Program-made: the position numbers and the translations under genes
NCBI GenBank assembly: GCA_031763025.1
Contig: JASSKH010000007.1
Location: 12,878,454-12,942,453, forward strand
Reading direction: 5' to 3'
DNA from: Macrocystis pyrifera
Lineage: Eukaryota > Sar > Phaeophyceae > Laminariales > Laminariaceae
DNA length: 64,000 bases
Notes under the pieces: generated by a model
Database searches by the model: none
The model's input: the letters and a program-made list of their open reading frames with translations, nothing else
Told to the model about the DNA's origin: nothing
Shown here: positions 1 through 10,309 of the stretch, piece by piece
How the letters are laid out: each line of letters starts with the position of its first letter
Position numbering within the stretch: the first letter of the stretch is position 1

Positions 1-118
1 AGCAGTAAACACATTAGAACCCCCCCCCGACAAACACGAAACACACACAGACACAAAAAAAACAGTTCACACCTCGGACAAGGTCATGATCTATCTCTCT
101 ACAGATAGATAATCTATT

Positions 119-224
119 CCGGGGGACTATAGTAAATATGACCAAATATTGTTAGTAAAAATAGATAAATATATAGGTTTTTGTGTGTACCGTAGGTCCT
201 ACTTACTATGGTCCCCCGTAATAG
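119..224. repeat. Family A near-palindromic element, copy 1
   Basis: Short inverted-repeat element of about 107 bp. The consensus starts CTATTACGGGGGACCATAG and ends with its reverse complement, with about 27-bp arms and an AT-rich middle (ATATTTGGTCC / GGTTTTTGTGTGTACC). It has no coding capacity, which fits a MITE moved by a DNA transposase encoded elsewhere. The left end of this copy is degenerate. The target duplication could not be fixed; the ends suggest TA or a slightly longer site. Confidence 0.8.
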
Positions 225-239
225 TAGTTCATCATCTGC

Positions 240-560
240 CGTTGTGAAAGGTTGTGCAGGATCTGTCTACAGTACAGATCCAACCCAGGAAACAAGTGCG
301 ACAGCAGATCATGCAGACTACACGGCCCCCAAAATGCAACATAAGCTATTACGGGGGGCCATAGTTAATAGGACCTACGGCACAGACGAAAATCCATATG
401 TTTCCCTAGTTTCACCAACAATACTTGGTCCTATTTACTATGGCCCCCTGCAATAGATCATACAGATCATACAAATGATACAAATCAGGGATTTATCTGC
501 CCTGAAGGATCTAGATCATTAGGTGGGAACCGATGATCTGTGTAGATGATCTGTCGAAGG
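240..560. repeat. GATCTAGATC-rich dispersed repeat (family C), copy 1
   Basis: AT-rich block with repeated GATC/GATCTAG motifs and a stretch reading ATCTGCCCTGAAGGATCTAG. A diverged inverted copy lies near 23.06-23.38 kb (CTTTCAGGGCAGATATATTC). This copy contains family A copy 2. Function unknown. Confidence 0.45.
346..456. repeat. Family A element, copy 2
   Basis: Near-complete copy, CTATTACGGGGGGCCATAG to GCCCCCTGCAATAG, inserted inside the GATC-rich repeat, so it is younger than that repeat. Confidence 0.85.
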
Positions 561-666
561 TGAGAAACAGTTCATTCTTCTTATTAATAGCTGGACACAA
601 CAAGCGGCTGGAAAACCCTTCAGAGACTAAAATTGAATCACACGGAAATACTTCGTGTAGTCCCAC

Positions 667-763
667 CGATCACAGGCAGCAACCGCCACTCTTTCGCTCG
701 CCCCAGCTTCGACGCCCTCCTCAGCCTTGCCTCCTTCTGTCGCCACCGCTCCTTGAAGATGAC
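667..763 (-). CDS. PI4KB: PI4K type III beta exon just before the catalytic core
   Basis: Minus-strand exon of 97 nt. It begins after GGCATGGCGTGGCAG (acceptor) in phase 0 and ends at GATCG|GTGGGAC. It encodes a basic segment ending RRASKLGRAKEWRLLPVI. In type III beta PI 4-kinases a conserved W..K..R+R..S..G....WRLLPVI block leads directly into the kinase N-lobe, and this matches it. The preceding exon ends in phase 0, as required. No later exon was found at 1-660, so the catalytic domain lies outside the window. Its acceptor is preceded by a C-run on the coding strand. Confidence 0.75.
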
Positions 764-811
764 CTGCCACGCCATGCCAAGCCGCAACCGCGAACATCGC
801 GCAAACACGCA

Positions 812-812
<1 letters not shown>

Positions 813-869
<57 letters not shown>
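813..869. repeat. Pure G run, 57 nt
   Basis: Uninterrupted G on the plus strand, hence C on the coding strand of the PI4K gene. It ends about 50 nt upstream of the exon acceptor at 763 and may serve as an oversized pyrimidine tract. It could form a quadruplex on the non-coding strand. Confidence 0.95.
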
Positions 870-870
<1 letters not shown>

Positions 871-1285
871 GAGGAGGGGCTCTAGTCAACGACACGTGAT
901 GATGATGCGGGCGACGGCCATGAACAAAGGAAGGCTCGGATCGGAGACCTGCTACACGCACGCGGCGCTGCGCTTTGAGTCTAGAGCACGGTGACCACGC
1001 GAGACCTCCTCTTCTTCACACGCACGCCCCCAAAACAAAGCAGACTACCGAACGAACAAACAAACCCGCAGACAAGCAAACAAGTAAATAAATGGAACAA
1101 ATGAACAGACAAACAGACAAACAACGAGACCAACTAACAAACGGAAAAAAAAAAAAAAACGTCCGTGACGGCTGAACACCTTGAAATTTTTCCGGCCTTC
1201 TCTTCTGCCTGCGCCTACTATCTAGCCTCATTTCTTAAAACAGCATCGCAAACGCGCCTGTGGCGAGAGCCCCGCCCCCCCCTCC

Positions 1286-1390
1286 CCTGGTCGGTGAAAC
1301 ATGACGTGCTCCGTCCCGGCATTGTAGGGACGCGAGGGTCTATGATCATACGACTAGCCATGCATGATATCGAGTACCCCCCCCCCCTAC
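1286..1390 (+). repeat. Family B repeat, 3' fragment
   Basis: Carries only the 3' part of the 500-560 bp family: GACGTGCTCCGTCCCGGCAT, GCGAGGGTCTATG, CATGCATGATATCGAGTAC, then a C run. It sits immediately upstream of a full copy, in tandem orientation. Confidence 0.75.
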
Positions 1391-1404
1391 ATGATATATC
1401 CCTG

Positions 1405-1912
1405 GGATATAGGTTGGGTTGGCGTCGGTTGGCGACGACGCTGTAAAACACGCCTCCAACTACGCGAGCTAGACAGCCAGGGTACCGTTTTTTCCATCTT
1501 TAGTTTTTGCGGTTATTACGGCTGGCGGTCGAGTTCGATCATTTTTGTGCGGGGAGAACAATTACTGCGCACAAGGGGGATGATCGCATCAAGTAGTGTG
1601 TATATGGTAAGGCACCGGCGAGGAAGTTACATGGTAAACCCATTGCTGTCTCTGGAAGTGGCCACACCCAAAAGTGAATGAGTTCATTGACGCTGTCATC
1701 CCTATGCAACAAAATCCGCCTCAAAAGCAATTCTTAGTGAGATGCAGCTCACCCTTCATGCGAAACGCCCAGCATCTCACGGCGCTTCGCGCTTTGGTGG
1801 AAGCGATGTCTTGTCTGGTCGGTGAAATCCCGACGTGCTCCGTCCAGGCATTGTAGGGATGCGAGGGTCTATGGTCACATGACTACGGCCATGCATGACA
1901 TGAGTACACGCC
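1405..1912 (+). repeat. Family B dispersed element, full copy
   Basis: Starts with GGTTGGGTTGGCGTCGGTTG, passes a pyrimidine run and CTGTCTCTGGAAGTGGCCAC, then GGATGCAGCTCACCCTTCATG, and ends GAGTACACG followed by a C run. Copies at 18.02 and 38.92 kb share this order. No reading frame is conserved, so it looks non-autonomous. Its class (SINE-like or DNA element) is unresolved. It lies in a PI4K intron. Confidence 0.75.
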
Positions 1913-1941
1913 CCCCCACCTCCATCTTGACCGCTTCTCAC

Positions 1942-2268
1942 CTTAGGCACCGAGCCAGCCTCGCCGTCGCCATCAGAGTCCTCCTCCTCCTCCTCCTCCT
2001 CCTCCTCCTCGTCGTCGTCATCCTCCATCTCCTCCTCTTCTTCGAAGCCCTCCGTCCCCACCCCTTCCGCCTCCCGCCTCGCGAGCGCAACTCCGCATAT
2101 CCGCCCGAGGCCCTTTTCCTCCTCCTCTTTGGCGAGGAAGAGGGTGTGGATCCCATCAACTCCGCCGCCGTTGGCTCTCCGGCTGGGGACCAAGCAGCTG
2201 AAGCTGAAGTCTGTGGTGGTGATGGTGCTGGCTGATGCTCTGAGGCCGAGCCGTACCCGAAACCCGCC
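1942..2268 (-). CDS. PI4KB: PI4K exon with long acidic run
   Basis: Minus-strand exon ending at GTGCCTAAG|GTGAGAAG in phase 0, which joins in frame to the exon at 763. The start at 2268 (after GCGCAAAG) is the only phase-0 acceptor I could find in the open frame and is the weak point. The C-terminal third is almost entirely Glu/Asp (about 30 residues) and then ends GSVPK. The linker between helical and kinase regions is typically disordered and variable in PI4K beta, so low complexity is expected here. Confidence 0.5.
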
Positions 2269-2516
2269 CTTTGCGCCGAGCCGGGGGAGCCGAATTGCGA
2301 CTTTTCCAAAAGCAGTGGGTCATAGGTGCATTGAGTAGAAGCATCGGTAGTAGCAGCAGCAGCAGGAGGAGGAGCAGCAGGAGCAGGAGCAGCAGCAGCA
2401 GCGGCAGCAGTTGTAAGAGAGCAGTTGCACAAGGTAAGCAGCATTGGCAGCAGCGGCAGCAGCAGAATCGCAAGACATACACGCATACATATCCCCACTC
2501 CCACCCCCTCACCCGC

Positions 2517-2612
2517 CTGCCTGGTCGGTGAAAACCGCTCCGTCCCGGCATTCTAGGGATGCGAGGGTCTATAGTGGTAAGACTACGGCCGAGCATGACG
2601 TGAGTACATCCC
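2517..2612 (+). repeat. Family B repeat, 3' fragment
   Basis: Terminal 95 bp of the family (TCCGTCCCGGCATTCTAGGG, GGTCTATAG, GAGTACATC, then C-rich), in the PI4K intron between exons at 1942-2268 and 2728-3571. Confidence 0.65.
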
Positions 2613-2727
2613 CACCCCCCTACCCCCTAACCCCCCCCATGTACACGTACAGAATTACACCCACCAACACACACGAAAAAAGAAAATGAGACACCGCATC
2701 ACCACCACTACCACCACCACCACTCAC

Positions 2728-3571
2728 AAGCAGGAGCGACTCCACCCCTTCCCCGCCAGCGCCAACAGACGAGGACTCCCCGGGAGAAGCCAGCCTCGAA
2801 CCTCCCACAGCGGGCCGCCCCAGAGGTGTCGACACCGGGAGGGAAGCGTAACCGCCATCCCCAACCCCGACTCCGACCCCGCCTTCCCTTGAACTCCCTC
2901 CTCCCTCCTCCCCGTTTCTTCCTGACCCGCCGCTTGCACCATCGTTGCCGCTTCCTCGACGAACCAACCCTCCTAGAAAGCCTTTCAGGGTCCGCCGGGG
3001 AGTGACGGGAGCGACGGCGGCGGCGGCGGTGGTAGTGTCACGGCCGGTATCACCTGCGGCTGCGGCGGCGGGGGCGGCTGCTGCAGCGGCTGCAGCGGCT
3101 GGGGTAGTGTTGTGGCTTTCCCCCACGGCCGGCCTCCCTTCGCTCGATTCTCTCCTAGCAGGCGGCGATTCCTCCCTCACCACCACCGCCACTTCCTCGT
3201 CGATACCGTCACCACCGCCGCCGCCGCCGCCGCCGCCGCCCGCCATCACCACCAACATCACCGCCGCCGCCTCCACCACCACCGCTATCATCGCTCCCGC
3301 CTGCTCGACGGCTAGCGCCGACTTCAGAATCGGTTTCGCCATCAAAGGCTCCTTTGATAAACATCCGCGCCCCTACGCCGCCACCACCACTAGCAACACT
3401 AGCACCACTAGCACCACCACCACCACCACCACCATCACCGCTACCGCTAGCGCCAAGGCGGCCGCGGCAGCCAGCGTTACTGTGGCTGAGAGACGTCATT
3501 GGACTGACTGGGGACGAGTAGCCGCTCCGAGCGTCGCCGCCCCGCTTGCTCGGCAGGCTCCACATTCCCAT
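2728..3571 (-). CDS. PI4KB: PI4K linker exon(s), Gly/Ala/Ser-rich, with a frame break
   Basis: The acceptor at 3571 (CTGAAAACAG) opens in phase 0 with a Ser/Gly-rich segment containing ARMFIKGAFDGETDSEV. The 3' end is a strong donor, CTGCTT|GTGAGTGG. The two ends are in different frames: the first closes at a TGA within the GGC/GGT repeat near 3210, and the second carries DEEVAVVVREESPPARRE and TPRRTLKGFLGGLVRRGSG. A short intron in the repeat or a 1-nt length error there would reconcile them. The low-complexity linker fits the inter-domain region of the kinase. Confidence 0.5.
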
Positions 3572-3786
3572 CTGTTTTCAGCGGGTGCGCGTGTAATTTG
3601 TTCGGCAAGAGGTAGAAAGGTGAGGGCATAGCTGTCATTGTGGCAAAGTGGTTGTAGTGGTGGTGAGCGTAGATGCAGTGATGGTGGTGGTGAGCGTGAC
3701 GGGGAGGAGCACTATGGAGGTCGGGGCGGAACACGCAAGAGACGTCGTTCGGATGGTCCCATCATGAAAAAAAGACGCGGTGAGAT

Positions 3787-3807
3787 GGGGGGGGGGGGGG
3801 GGGGGGG
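3787..3807. repeat. G run upstream of the PI4K exon (coding-strand C run)
   Basis: About 21 uninterrupted G followed by further G-rich sequence to 3890. On the coding strand this is a C-rich tract about 215 nt before the acceptor at 3571. Confidence 0.8.
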
Positions 3808-3899
3808 TCAGGGAGGTATGGGAGTGGGTTTGGCCGGGGGACGGGGGGGGGGAGGGGAGAGGTGGGGGGCAGTGGAAGGCGGGAGGTGGAGGTGGGCGG

Positions 3900-4899
3900 A
3901 GGCGCTGAATTTGTGGCGGAATGATAAGATAATACTCCGGCATCACCGCCTTCCGGCGTCCATAAAACATTTATTTATTTTCTTTCCATGTTGAGACAAA
4001 CAAAACATCTTGCGTTTAGGATGCATACTTCGTGTAAAAAATACATACCGGCATATATATACATGTAGTAATTTCCTTTCGTGCACATATAGGAGTACTC
4101 GCCCCAGGTGGTGTAAACATGCGGTCAACCCGCACTATTTTTTTACTGACCTTGCCAGAGAAGGCGGAGACCAGGAGGGGCGGGGGGTGTGTGGTGTGGG
4201 GGGGGTGTCGGGATGGAAAATTTCGAGAGACGGAAGTACTATAATAGTACAAAAATAGCCTCGCCAGGCACAAAACTACAAGACAAAAATGAGCACAGAG
4301 CGCCAAAGGCGCGGCCAAGTGCGCACTCTTCCGCACAAATGCCATTATATTTTGGCGGAAGCGATCGACAGCAGAACAGAAGGAGAATTTACAGCAGGGA
4401 CTTCTATCATGTATAACCTTCATAAACAACATTTTATTATGGGCGGTCGGATCAGACTCTATTCAGCTAATTGACCACACGTATCGACAACACTGTCGTC
4501 TTTTACTCGTTCGTCGAAAATAGAGGAGGACGGCTGACTCACCAGGTTGGTGCTGGAGAAGGAAGGCGGGAATAGCGCCTGCCGACGCAGCTCCAGATCT
4601 TCCTCATCACCCTCTCCCCCCACCTTCGCCTAAACCATCTCCACCACTATCACCGCTACTACCACCACCAACAACAACAACATCACCAAGACTACCACCG
4701 TTCGTCGCCGGATCGTCCCCTCGCTTCCTCCTCCCCCCCCCATCCCCTCCTACGGGCTGCCCTCGGTAAGACGCTGGGGCCTTATCACTCGCTTTCCGAC
4801 TCGACACCCCTCCAACCCCTCCTGCCCCCACCCCTAAACCCGCTCCCCGCCCCTTCCCCGCCCCTTCTCCTCCTGACCGCGACATCCCGGTGTCATCAC
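3900..4899. other. Intron sequence, no gene seen
   Basis: AT-richer spacer (3.95-4.5 kb) with no recognisable repeat, then a Ser/Gly/Asp-rich minus-strand open frame at 4607-4912. That frame could be a further exon but lacks a convincing acceptor in the required phase. Confidence 0.4.
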
Positions 4900-5448
4900 G
4901 GGCCGTGCCCAACGCTCCCGCTCCGCTTCCGCCCCCCTCCCCTCCCCTCCCTTCTCCTCCTGCTTTTTCGGCGGCAGTATTTCCAACTCCGCACCAGATT
5001 CCGCACCGGACTCCACATCGGGTTCCGCTCCGGATTCCGCGCCGGATTCCGAGTCAGACTCCGAGCCCGACTCCGAGCCATGCATTGACGGCGCCCCTTC
5101 TCCTCCGCTTCGGCCCCGGCGCATCCCACTCGAAAGGGAACGGATAGGGCTACGGCCAGGGGTAAGGCCAGGAGCAACCCCAGCAGAGCGAACGCCGGAA
5201 CTGCCAGGAGGAACGGGAGAAGGAGGGGGAGGGGGAATAGGGGGAGGGATCGAATACCGGGGGGTGCCTCCGATGCTCTCGCGGCCATATAGAGTGTCGG
5301 GGTCACCGTTGTCCAAGGGGTAAGGGGAGGCGCCGATGACGCCATCGCCACCGCGGCGTCCGGAGGACGTCCGGCTACTTTTTCCGCCGAAGCTGCTGCG
5401 CGTGCCGCCGTGTTGCGCCGGGTCGTGCGATCTTCTTCGCTCGTTTCT
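4900..5448 (-). CDS. PI4KB: PI4K linker exon, Ser/Glu/Gly-rich
   Basis: Minus-strand exon from acceptor CGGTACCACAG (phase 0) to a possible donor GGCCC|GTGATG (phase 0), 183 codons. It contains GDPDTLYGRESIGGTPRYSI, a Pro run, and imperfect repeats of SESGSES/ESGAESGAE. No fold is recognisable. The phase matches the upstream exon at 7375 and the downstream exon at 3571. The 3' end is uncertain because the frame stays open to 4834. Confidence 0.55.
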
Positions 5449-5929
5449 CTGTGGTACCGTGAGGCGTTTCGATAGAGGGGGGAGGGGGTGGGGGAACACA
5501 ACGAAAGAGATAATAAAGAGAAGGGAAAAAAAAAACGCTCGCAAAACGCGGACATGGACTCTTTTGCTACAACACCGCAATATAATTCCCACTCTGGTTT
5601 TAAGTACATTGTCCCCGAAACGCGTGTGTATTTCTGAACGGGTTAACCTATGATACGCCTATACGCCTGGGGGGGGGGACAGCGCAAAACACACATCGAC
5701 TGAGCACACGTATTTCTATACCTGGTACGTGCGAGGGCGTGCATACGCGTATGCACACCGAGAAAGAAAAAATACGGCAACCTACTGCAGCAGTAGCGGA
5801 CGACACAAAAAAAAAACGTCGAAATCACGAAACGGAACGACGACAGTCGTCAGTTTCGTCCTGCTCGATTTATCATTCTACAACACCAAACTACGAGGCG
5901 CTCGCTCGCCCCCCCCGCCAACACTCGAT

Positions 5930-6130
5930 CGCGCAACCAGCCTTCCACTCTCACCCATCTACTATCAAGTTCTCGTCCATCAACCATCAGTCATCACCCA
6001 TCAGCCACCAACGATCATCCACATACAAAGCATCACATATCAGCCATCAATCCAACATCATCAGCCGTGTATCAACCATCAACCGTCAGCTAAACAACAC
6101 GCGGCCATCATCCATCATCCATCACTATCG
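5930..6130. repeat. Degenerate CATCA/CCATCAAC simple repeat
   Basis: Low-complexity stretch built from ATCAACCATCAGTCATC-type units, inside the PI4K intron 5449-7374. No coding signal. Confidence 0.7.
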
Positions 6131-6670
6131 AAGGCTGTGGATATTCTCTATATACATGTATAGACCTCGGCCCAGGTTCGACAAAAAAAAAGGTTAGTGA
6201 TCTGCATATACTTTCACATGCAAACCCAGACACCAACCCTATATAACCTATATATATATACCCCAGATCACCTGGAGAAAAAAAAACTCTCGGGATGAAG
6301 ACCTATTGACGACCTAGTGTGGACTATCTACCAACCCTTTTACCGGAGCTGACGCAAGGCGTAAATGGTACAGCAGCTACCACCCGTCAACCTCCAGCCA
6401 GGAGGCGTCGCAACCAACCTGCATCGTCAGCCATCAGCCACGAGACAGAAAGCATCACGCACCAGGCACTAGCACCAAGCACTAGGCATCGGCACCGGCA
6501 CCCGCGCCCGCGCCAGGCAAGGATCAAGCACCAGGCATTAGCACCAAGCATCAGGCATCCGCACCAGTGTCAGCAAGTAACCGCGAGGCGGCGCCAACCT
6601 CAACCACTCCCCCGAGCACTACGCCCCACGGCACCCGCTCGTCTTCGTCAGCTCGTCCATCCGCCAGGCC

Positions 6671-6775
<105 letters not shown>

Positions 6776-7055
6776 CCGGTTCATCTCTGCTATAGAGTGC
6801 GAGATCTCCACCCAACATTTGGACACGAGGCGTTCCACGATAAGAGGTACCACATCTTGGAGAAAAATACTTCCTGAGCCACCACGGCATCCTCACCGGG
6901 ATGCCGGCTGAAGGATGGACGACTATGTAACTTGTGCTCTACATTTGTGCTGGACATTAATGCGTGCGTACACGTACGAGATGCGCGCAGCATCAGCCGT
7001 ATTCATGCCAAGTATGTTATGCTTGTCTCCGTTGAATCCCGCAATACACCTTGTG

Positions 7056-7056
<1 letters not shown>

Positions 7057-7090
<34 letters not shown>
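7057..7090. repeat. Pure G run, 34 nt
   Basis: Intronic homopolymer. It is one of three long runs within 600 bp around a single PI4K exon. Confidence 0.95.
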
Positions 7091-7092
<2 letters not shown>

Positions 7093-7234
7093 ATAAGGAG
7101 CCTCAAAACATTTACGGCGAACCTTTGCTGTAGAACGAACGCCTCACACGGCCCATGTTCCAAAAACAAACCGACGCATTGATCAAGGCGGATCCGATTG
7201 AAAGGAGGAACTCAAAACGATAACGTTCCCCTGC

Positions 7235-7237
<3 letters not shown>

Positions 7238-7269
<32 letters not shown>
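7238..7269. repeat. Pure C run, 32 nt
   Basis: On the coding strand this is a G run beginning about 105 nt after the 5' splice site at 7375. Confidence 0.95.
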
Positions 7270-7271
<2 letters not shown>

Positions 7272-7374
7272 TACCGAGTCACCAGCTTCTTCCTCCTCCC
7301 GTTCCTCCCCTCTTTTTTCCCTCGTCCCTCCCTCCCTTCTTTTTTCGGTGACAAGCGCCCCAACACAAACTCAC

Positions 7375-7529
7375 CATATAACTGCCACCGCCGCCAGCAC
7401 CAGCACTTCTAGCAGCAGCAGCAGTACTAGACCCGTCCGAGGAATGACGAGGCGGCGCGCCGGCAGCGGGAAACGAACTCCTCAACGGAGGCATGCGCAG
7501 GGGAGGGTGGCTCTCCACGTCTTCCATCT
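7375..7529 (-). CDS. PI4KB: PI4K linker exon
   Basis: Minus-strand exon of 155 nt. The acceptor GAATAATGCAG is followed by AG ATG GAA, completing a Glu codon from the previous exon's phase-1 end. The donor is TTATATG|GTGAGTTT in phase 0. It encodes EMEDVESHPPLRMPPLRSSF and then an Ala/Gly/Ser-rich tail. It is disordered and has no motif of its own. It is assigned to the kinase gene because both ends match the neighbouring exons in phase. Confidence 0.65.
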
Positions 7530-7612
7530 CTGCATTATTCGCACCACAAAATATCGCGGCATGGACGGCACACCACCAAAAGGTGCCGGGCGTGGACAGA
7601 GGGGAGGGGAGC

Positions 7613-7640
7613 GGGGGGGGGGGGGGGGGGGGGGGGGGGG
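7613..7640. repeat. Pure G run, 28 nt
   Basis: C run on the PI4K coding strand, about 84 nt upstream of the acceptor at 7529. Confidence 0.95.
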
Positions 7641-8283
7641 AGAGGGGCAAAGAGAAGGGGGTGGGGTGGGGTGGAGGGGGAAAGGATGGACGAGAGAATG
7701 ACCAACGCTCTTCGAAATATTGTAAACGAGTGCAACAAAAGGGGAAAGCGACGCGACCGCGTTATGTATACCACAGGGTGGAGAAGACACAACAGCGTCT
7801 CGGACCACTGTAGGATGCATCTCTTCACAGCGCGACAACAAAACGTGGCACGCCAGCACTGCAGCACGCGTCGCGTGGTAAGAATTCGGTGGCTAAGAAT
7901 TTCAGGCTGAGTTTTCACATAATTCTAGAATTTACAGCCAAGCATCTGTGGTCAACAAGTACGCGACTCTGAATCCTACCCGGTATAAAACAGTCGTCGA
8001 GAGCCTGTGCTCAAAACGTTGGCATCACAGTAAAAAGACGCCAGCCTTAGCCTAAACAGGAGATTATCAACCGCCGTCGCGTACTGTCTTGCTGTTGGGA
8101 AAATCTACCATGCGCTGGCAAAACAAGGACAAGGACAGAATATGAATACCCCTATTAATAAAAAAAATCCCCCTTTTGAGTTCTTACAAAGTTCGTGCTC
8201 GCATACGATCCATTCCACATCACACCCCCCCGCCGCCCCCCGCCCCCCGACCTCCCGCCATCTTCCCCACGACCACCCCTCAC

Positions 8284-8647
8284 CAGACCCTTGGGCACCA
8301 CCATCCTCCTTGGAGGTGGAAACGGTTCGCTTCAGCGTGGTCAAGGTGCGGTCAATCTCCGACCTCATCTCGCGCAGGGATCGTCCCAGGTTCTTCGGTG
8401 TCAGCATCCGGATCAGCCTCACCCCTCCTCCCTTCAGGCCGGGGGGGGAACCGCTAGCACCGCCGCCACCGCCACCGGTGGCACCACCCACGTTAGCCCC
8501 GCCACCGTTGTCACCGCCAGCGCCGCCGCCGGCATTTCCCGCCGCGCCCGGCGAGAGCAGGGGTCGCTGCTGCTTCTGCCGACACTCCAGAACTTCTAGC
8601 GTTACGAGGTAGGGAGCCCTATCCCTTGTGCTGAACGAGAAGCTCTC
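8284..8647 (-). CDS. PI4KB: PI4K exon with the APYLVTLEVLEC signature
   Basis: Minus-strand exon from acceptor CGAAATTCAG to donor GGTCTG|GTGAGG, starting in phase 0 and ending in phase 1. Near its start it encodes STRDRAPYLVTLEVLECRQ. The K/R-(D/E)-(K/R)-APYL-...-VEVLEC block is characteristic of PI4K type III beta, where it follows the helical (lipid kinase unique) domain. Later it has a basic helical stretch around TPKNLGRSLREMRSEIDRTL and TLKRTVSTSKED. A Gly/Ala insert separates the two. This is the strongest single exon for the family call. Confidence 0.85.
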
Positions 8648-8774
8648 CTGAATTTCGAGAGCGCCGGGCGGCGGCGGCGGCGGCGGCGGACAGACGGGAG
8701 ACAGGCGGGAGGGGACGGGGACGTGTATTGTCAAGTAGCGAAGCCGACGAGGGGGGGCGGGGGTTGTAGTCAAG

Positions 8775-9104
8775 CCATGCATGGCCGTAGTCGTATGGCC
8801 ATAGACAATATAGTCCCTCGCATCCCCACGATGCCGGGACGGGACACGTCGGGTTTTCACTAACCAGGCAGACGTTGTGCGAAGCGCCGCGAGGCGTTGG
8901 GGCGAGTCGCATCAAGGGTCAGCCGCATCCTACCAAGAACCGCGTGTGATGCGGACTTGCAACGGATGACAGCTTCGAATCGATTGGTTTGTTTTCTGGC
9001 GTGGCCGCTTCCAGAGACGGCAATGGGCATACTGTGTAACTGCCTCGTGGGTTGCCTCACCATACACACGCTACGTGGTATCATCATTCCCCCTGTGCGG
9101 AGGT
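8775..9104 (-). repeat. Family B element, inverted partial copy
   Basis: Reverse copy beginning CATGCATGGCCGTAGTCGTA and running through CGGGACACGTCGGGTTTTC and CTTCCAGAGACGGCAATGG to GTGCGGAGG. The 5' part (GGTTGGGTTGG side) is missing. Confidence 0.7.
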
Positions 9105-9114
9105 AAGGCTAGTC

Positions 9115-9139
9115 GGGGGGGGGGGGGGGGGGGGGGGGG
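9115..9139. repeat. Pure G run, 25 nt
   Basis: Directly abuts the truncated end of the family B copy, where full copies have a pyrimidine or T run. The homopolymer may derive from the element's internal run. Confidence 0.9.
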
Positions 9140-9592
9140 TGGAGCTGCGTACGATCGTGAACAAAAAACACCTTCCACGGATAACTCATACTTCAGTCCG
9201 GGCTATGCGATAGAGAGCAACACGTAGCAGAAGACGCGACTGTCACGAGCAAACACTATTGTTGCACGTAGGATACGAGTGGGAAAGCATTCGTTCTGCT
9301 GAAGAGAAGCACAGGGTCAGTCAATGTGCTTTGAAAATCACACACATACGTACTACAGTAAGTACAGCACAGCAGAGGCGTTTTTCGCATGCACGCACGC
9401 CGATTTTTTAATGGTGACAAAAACAGTGGGAAGCGCGGAGCGCGCAGGGGTCCACCAGGAGGAGGGAGGGGGCAGGGGGGGGGGCGGGGTTGGAGTAGGG
9501 GGGAACTAGGTGGGGAGGGGGGGGGGCAAGGGGTAGTGGGGAAAGGGGGTAGCGCGAGGGGAGAGGGGCTAGGGGGGGAGGGAACCACCTAC

Positions 9593-9745
9593 CTCTACGG
9601 CGATGCGGTAGACACGGTGTCGTCTGCGCCCCACGGGCAAGTAGATGGCGCGCGAGGGCAAAAAGAGGGTCTGCACTTGCCGCAGCCGCCGCCTCAGCTC
9701 CTCCGTCCTGTCCTCGTTCGTAAACTCCGTCAGCTCCTGCGAAAT
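9593..9745 (-). CDS. PI4KB: PI4K exon with the YLPVGRRRHRVYRI block
   Basis: Minus-strand exon of 153 nt, phase 0 at both ends (acceptor TCGGAGCGCAG, donor GTAGAG|GTAGGTGG). It encodes ISQELTEFTNEDRTEELRRR, then RAIYLPVGRRRHRVYRIAVE. In PI4K beta the end of the helical domain is followed by an LP..(V/I)YLP segment leading to the APYL block, and here the next exon supplies exactly that block in frame. Confidence 0.85.
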
Positions 9746-10082
9746 CTGCGCTCCGAGAGTTACACCGCCATGCAACAGACGTACGGAATAAAATGTTTAA
9801 AAAAAAATCATGCAATATGTATATGCGACAAAGATACACCGAATCACGGACCCAAAAACAAGCCACTATTAATAACACACACCAGGTACGACAGCTATGC
9901 GGAAGGAAGGAACTACTGTAACAGACCAGAAACAAGCCGTCAACAAATACGACAAGACACACGGAATCAGGGACCGAAAAAGAGGGTAAAAATAAATTAA
10001 GATGCACGACAGGCATACGGAATCGAAGACCAAAACACGCCACCAACGTCATCAACGCATTACCAGGTATGACAGCCAAAAC

Positions 10083-10309
10083 CATTACGGGGGAACCATA
10101 TTACGGGGGTACATAGTTAATAGGACCTATGGTATACATAAAAAAACTATATATATGCACGTTTTTTACTCACAAAATTTGGTCCCGTTAACTATGGACC
10201 CCCCGTAATAGTAAATAGGACCTACGGTACACACAAAACCCTAAATATTTCCCTATTTTTACCAACAATATTTGGTCCCATTTACTATTAATATGGTCCC
10301 CCGTAATAG
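10083..10309. repeat. Family A elements, nested or tandem pair
   Basis: Two overlapping copies. A first TTACGGGGGAACCATA end is followed 12 bp later by TTACGGGGGTACATAG. Two inner ends (CCCCCCGTAATAG) then share a boundary with a second left half (TAAATAGGACCTACGG). This fits insertion of one copy into the end of another. Confidence 0.75.
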
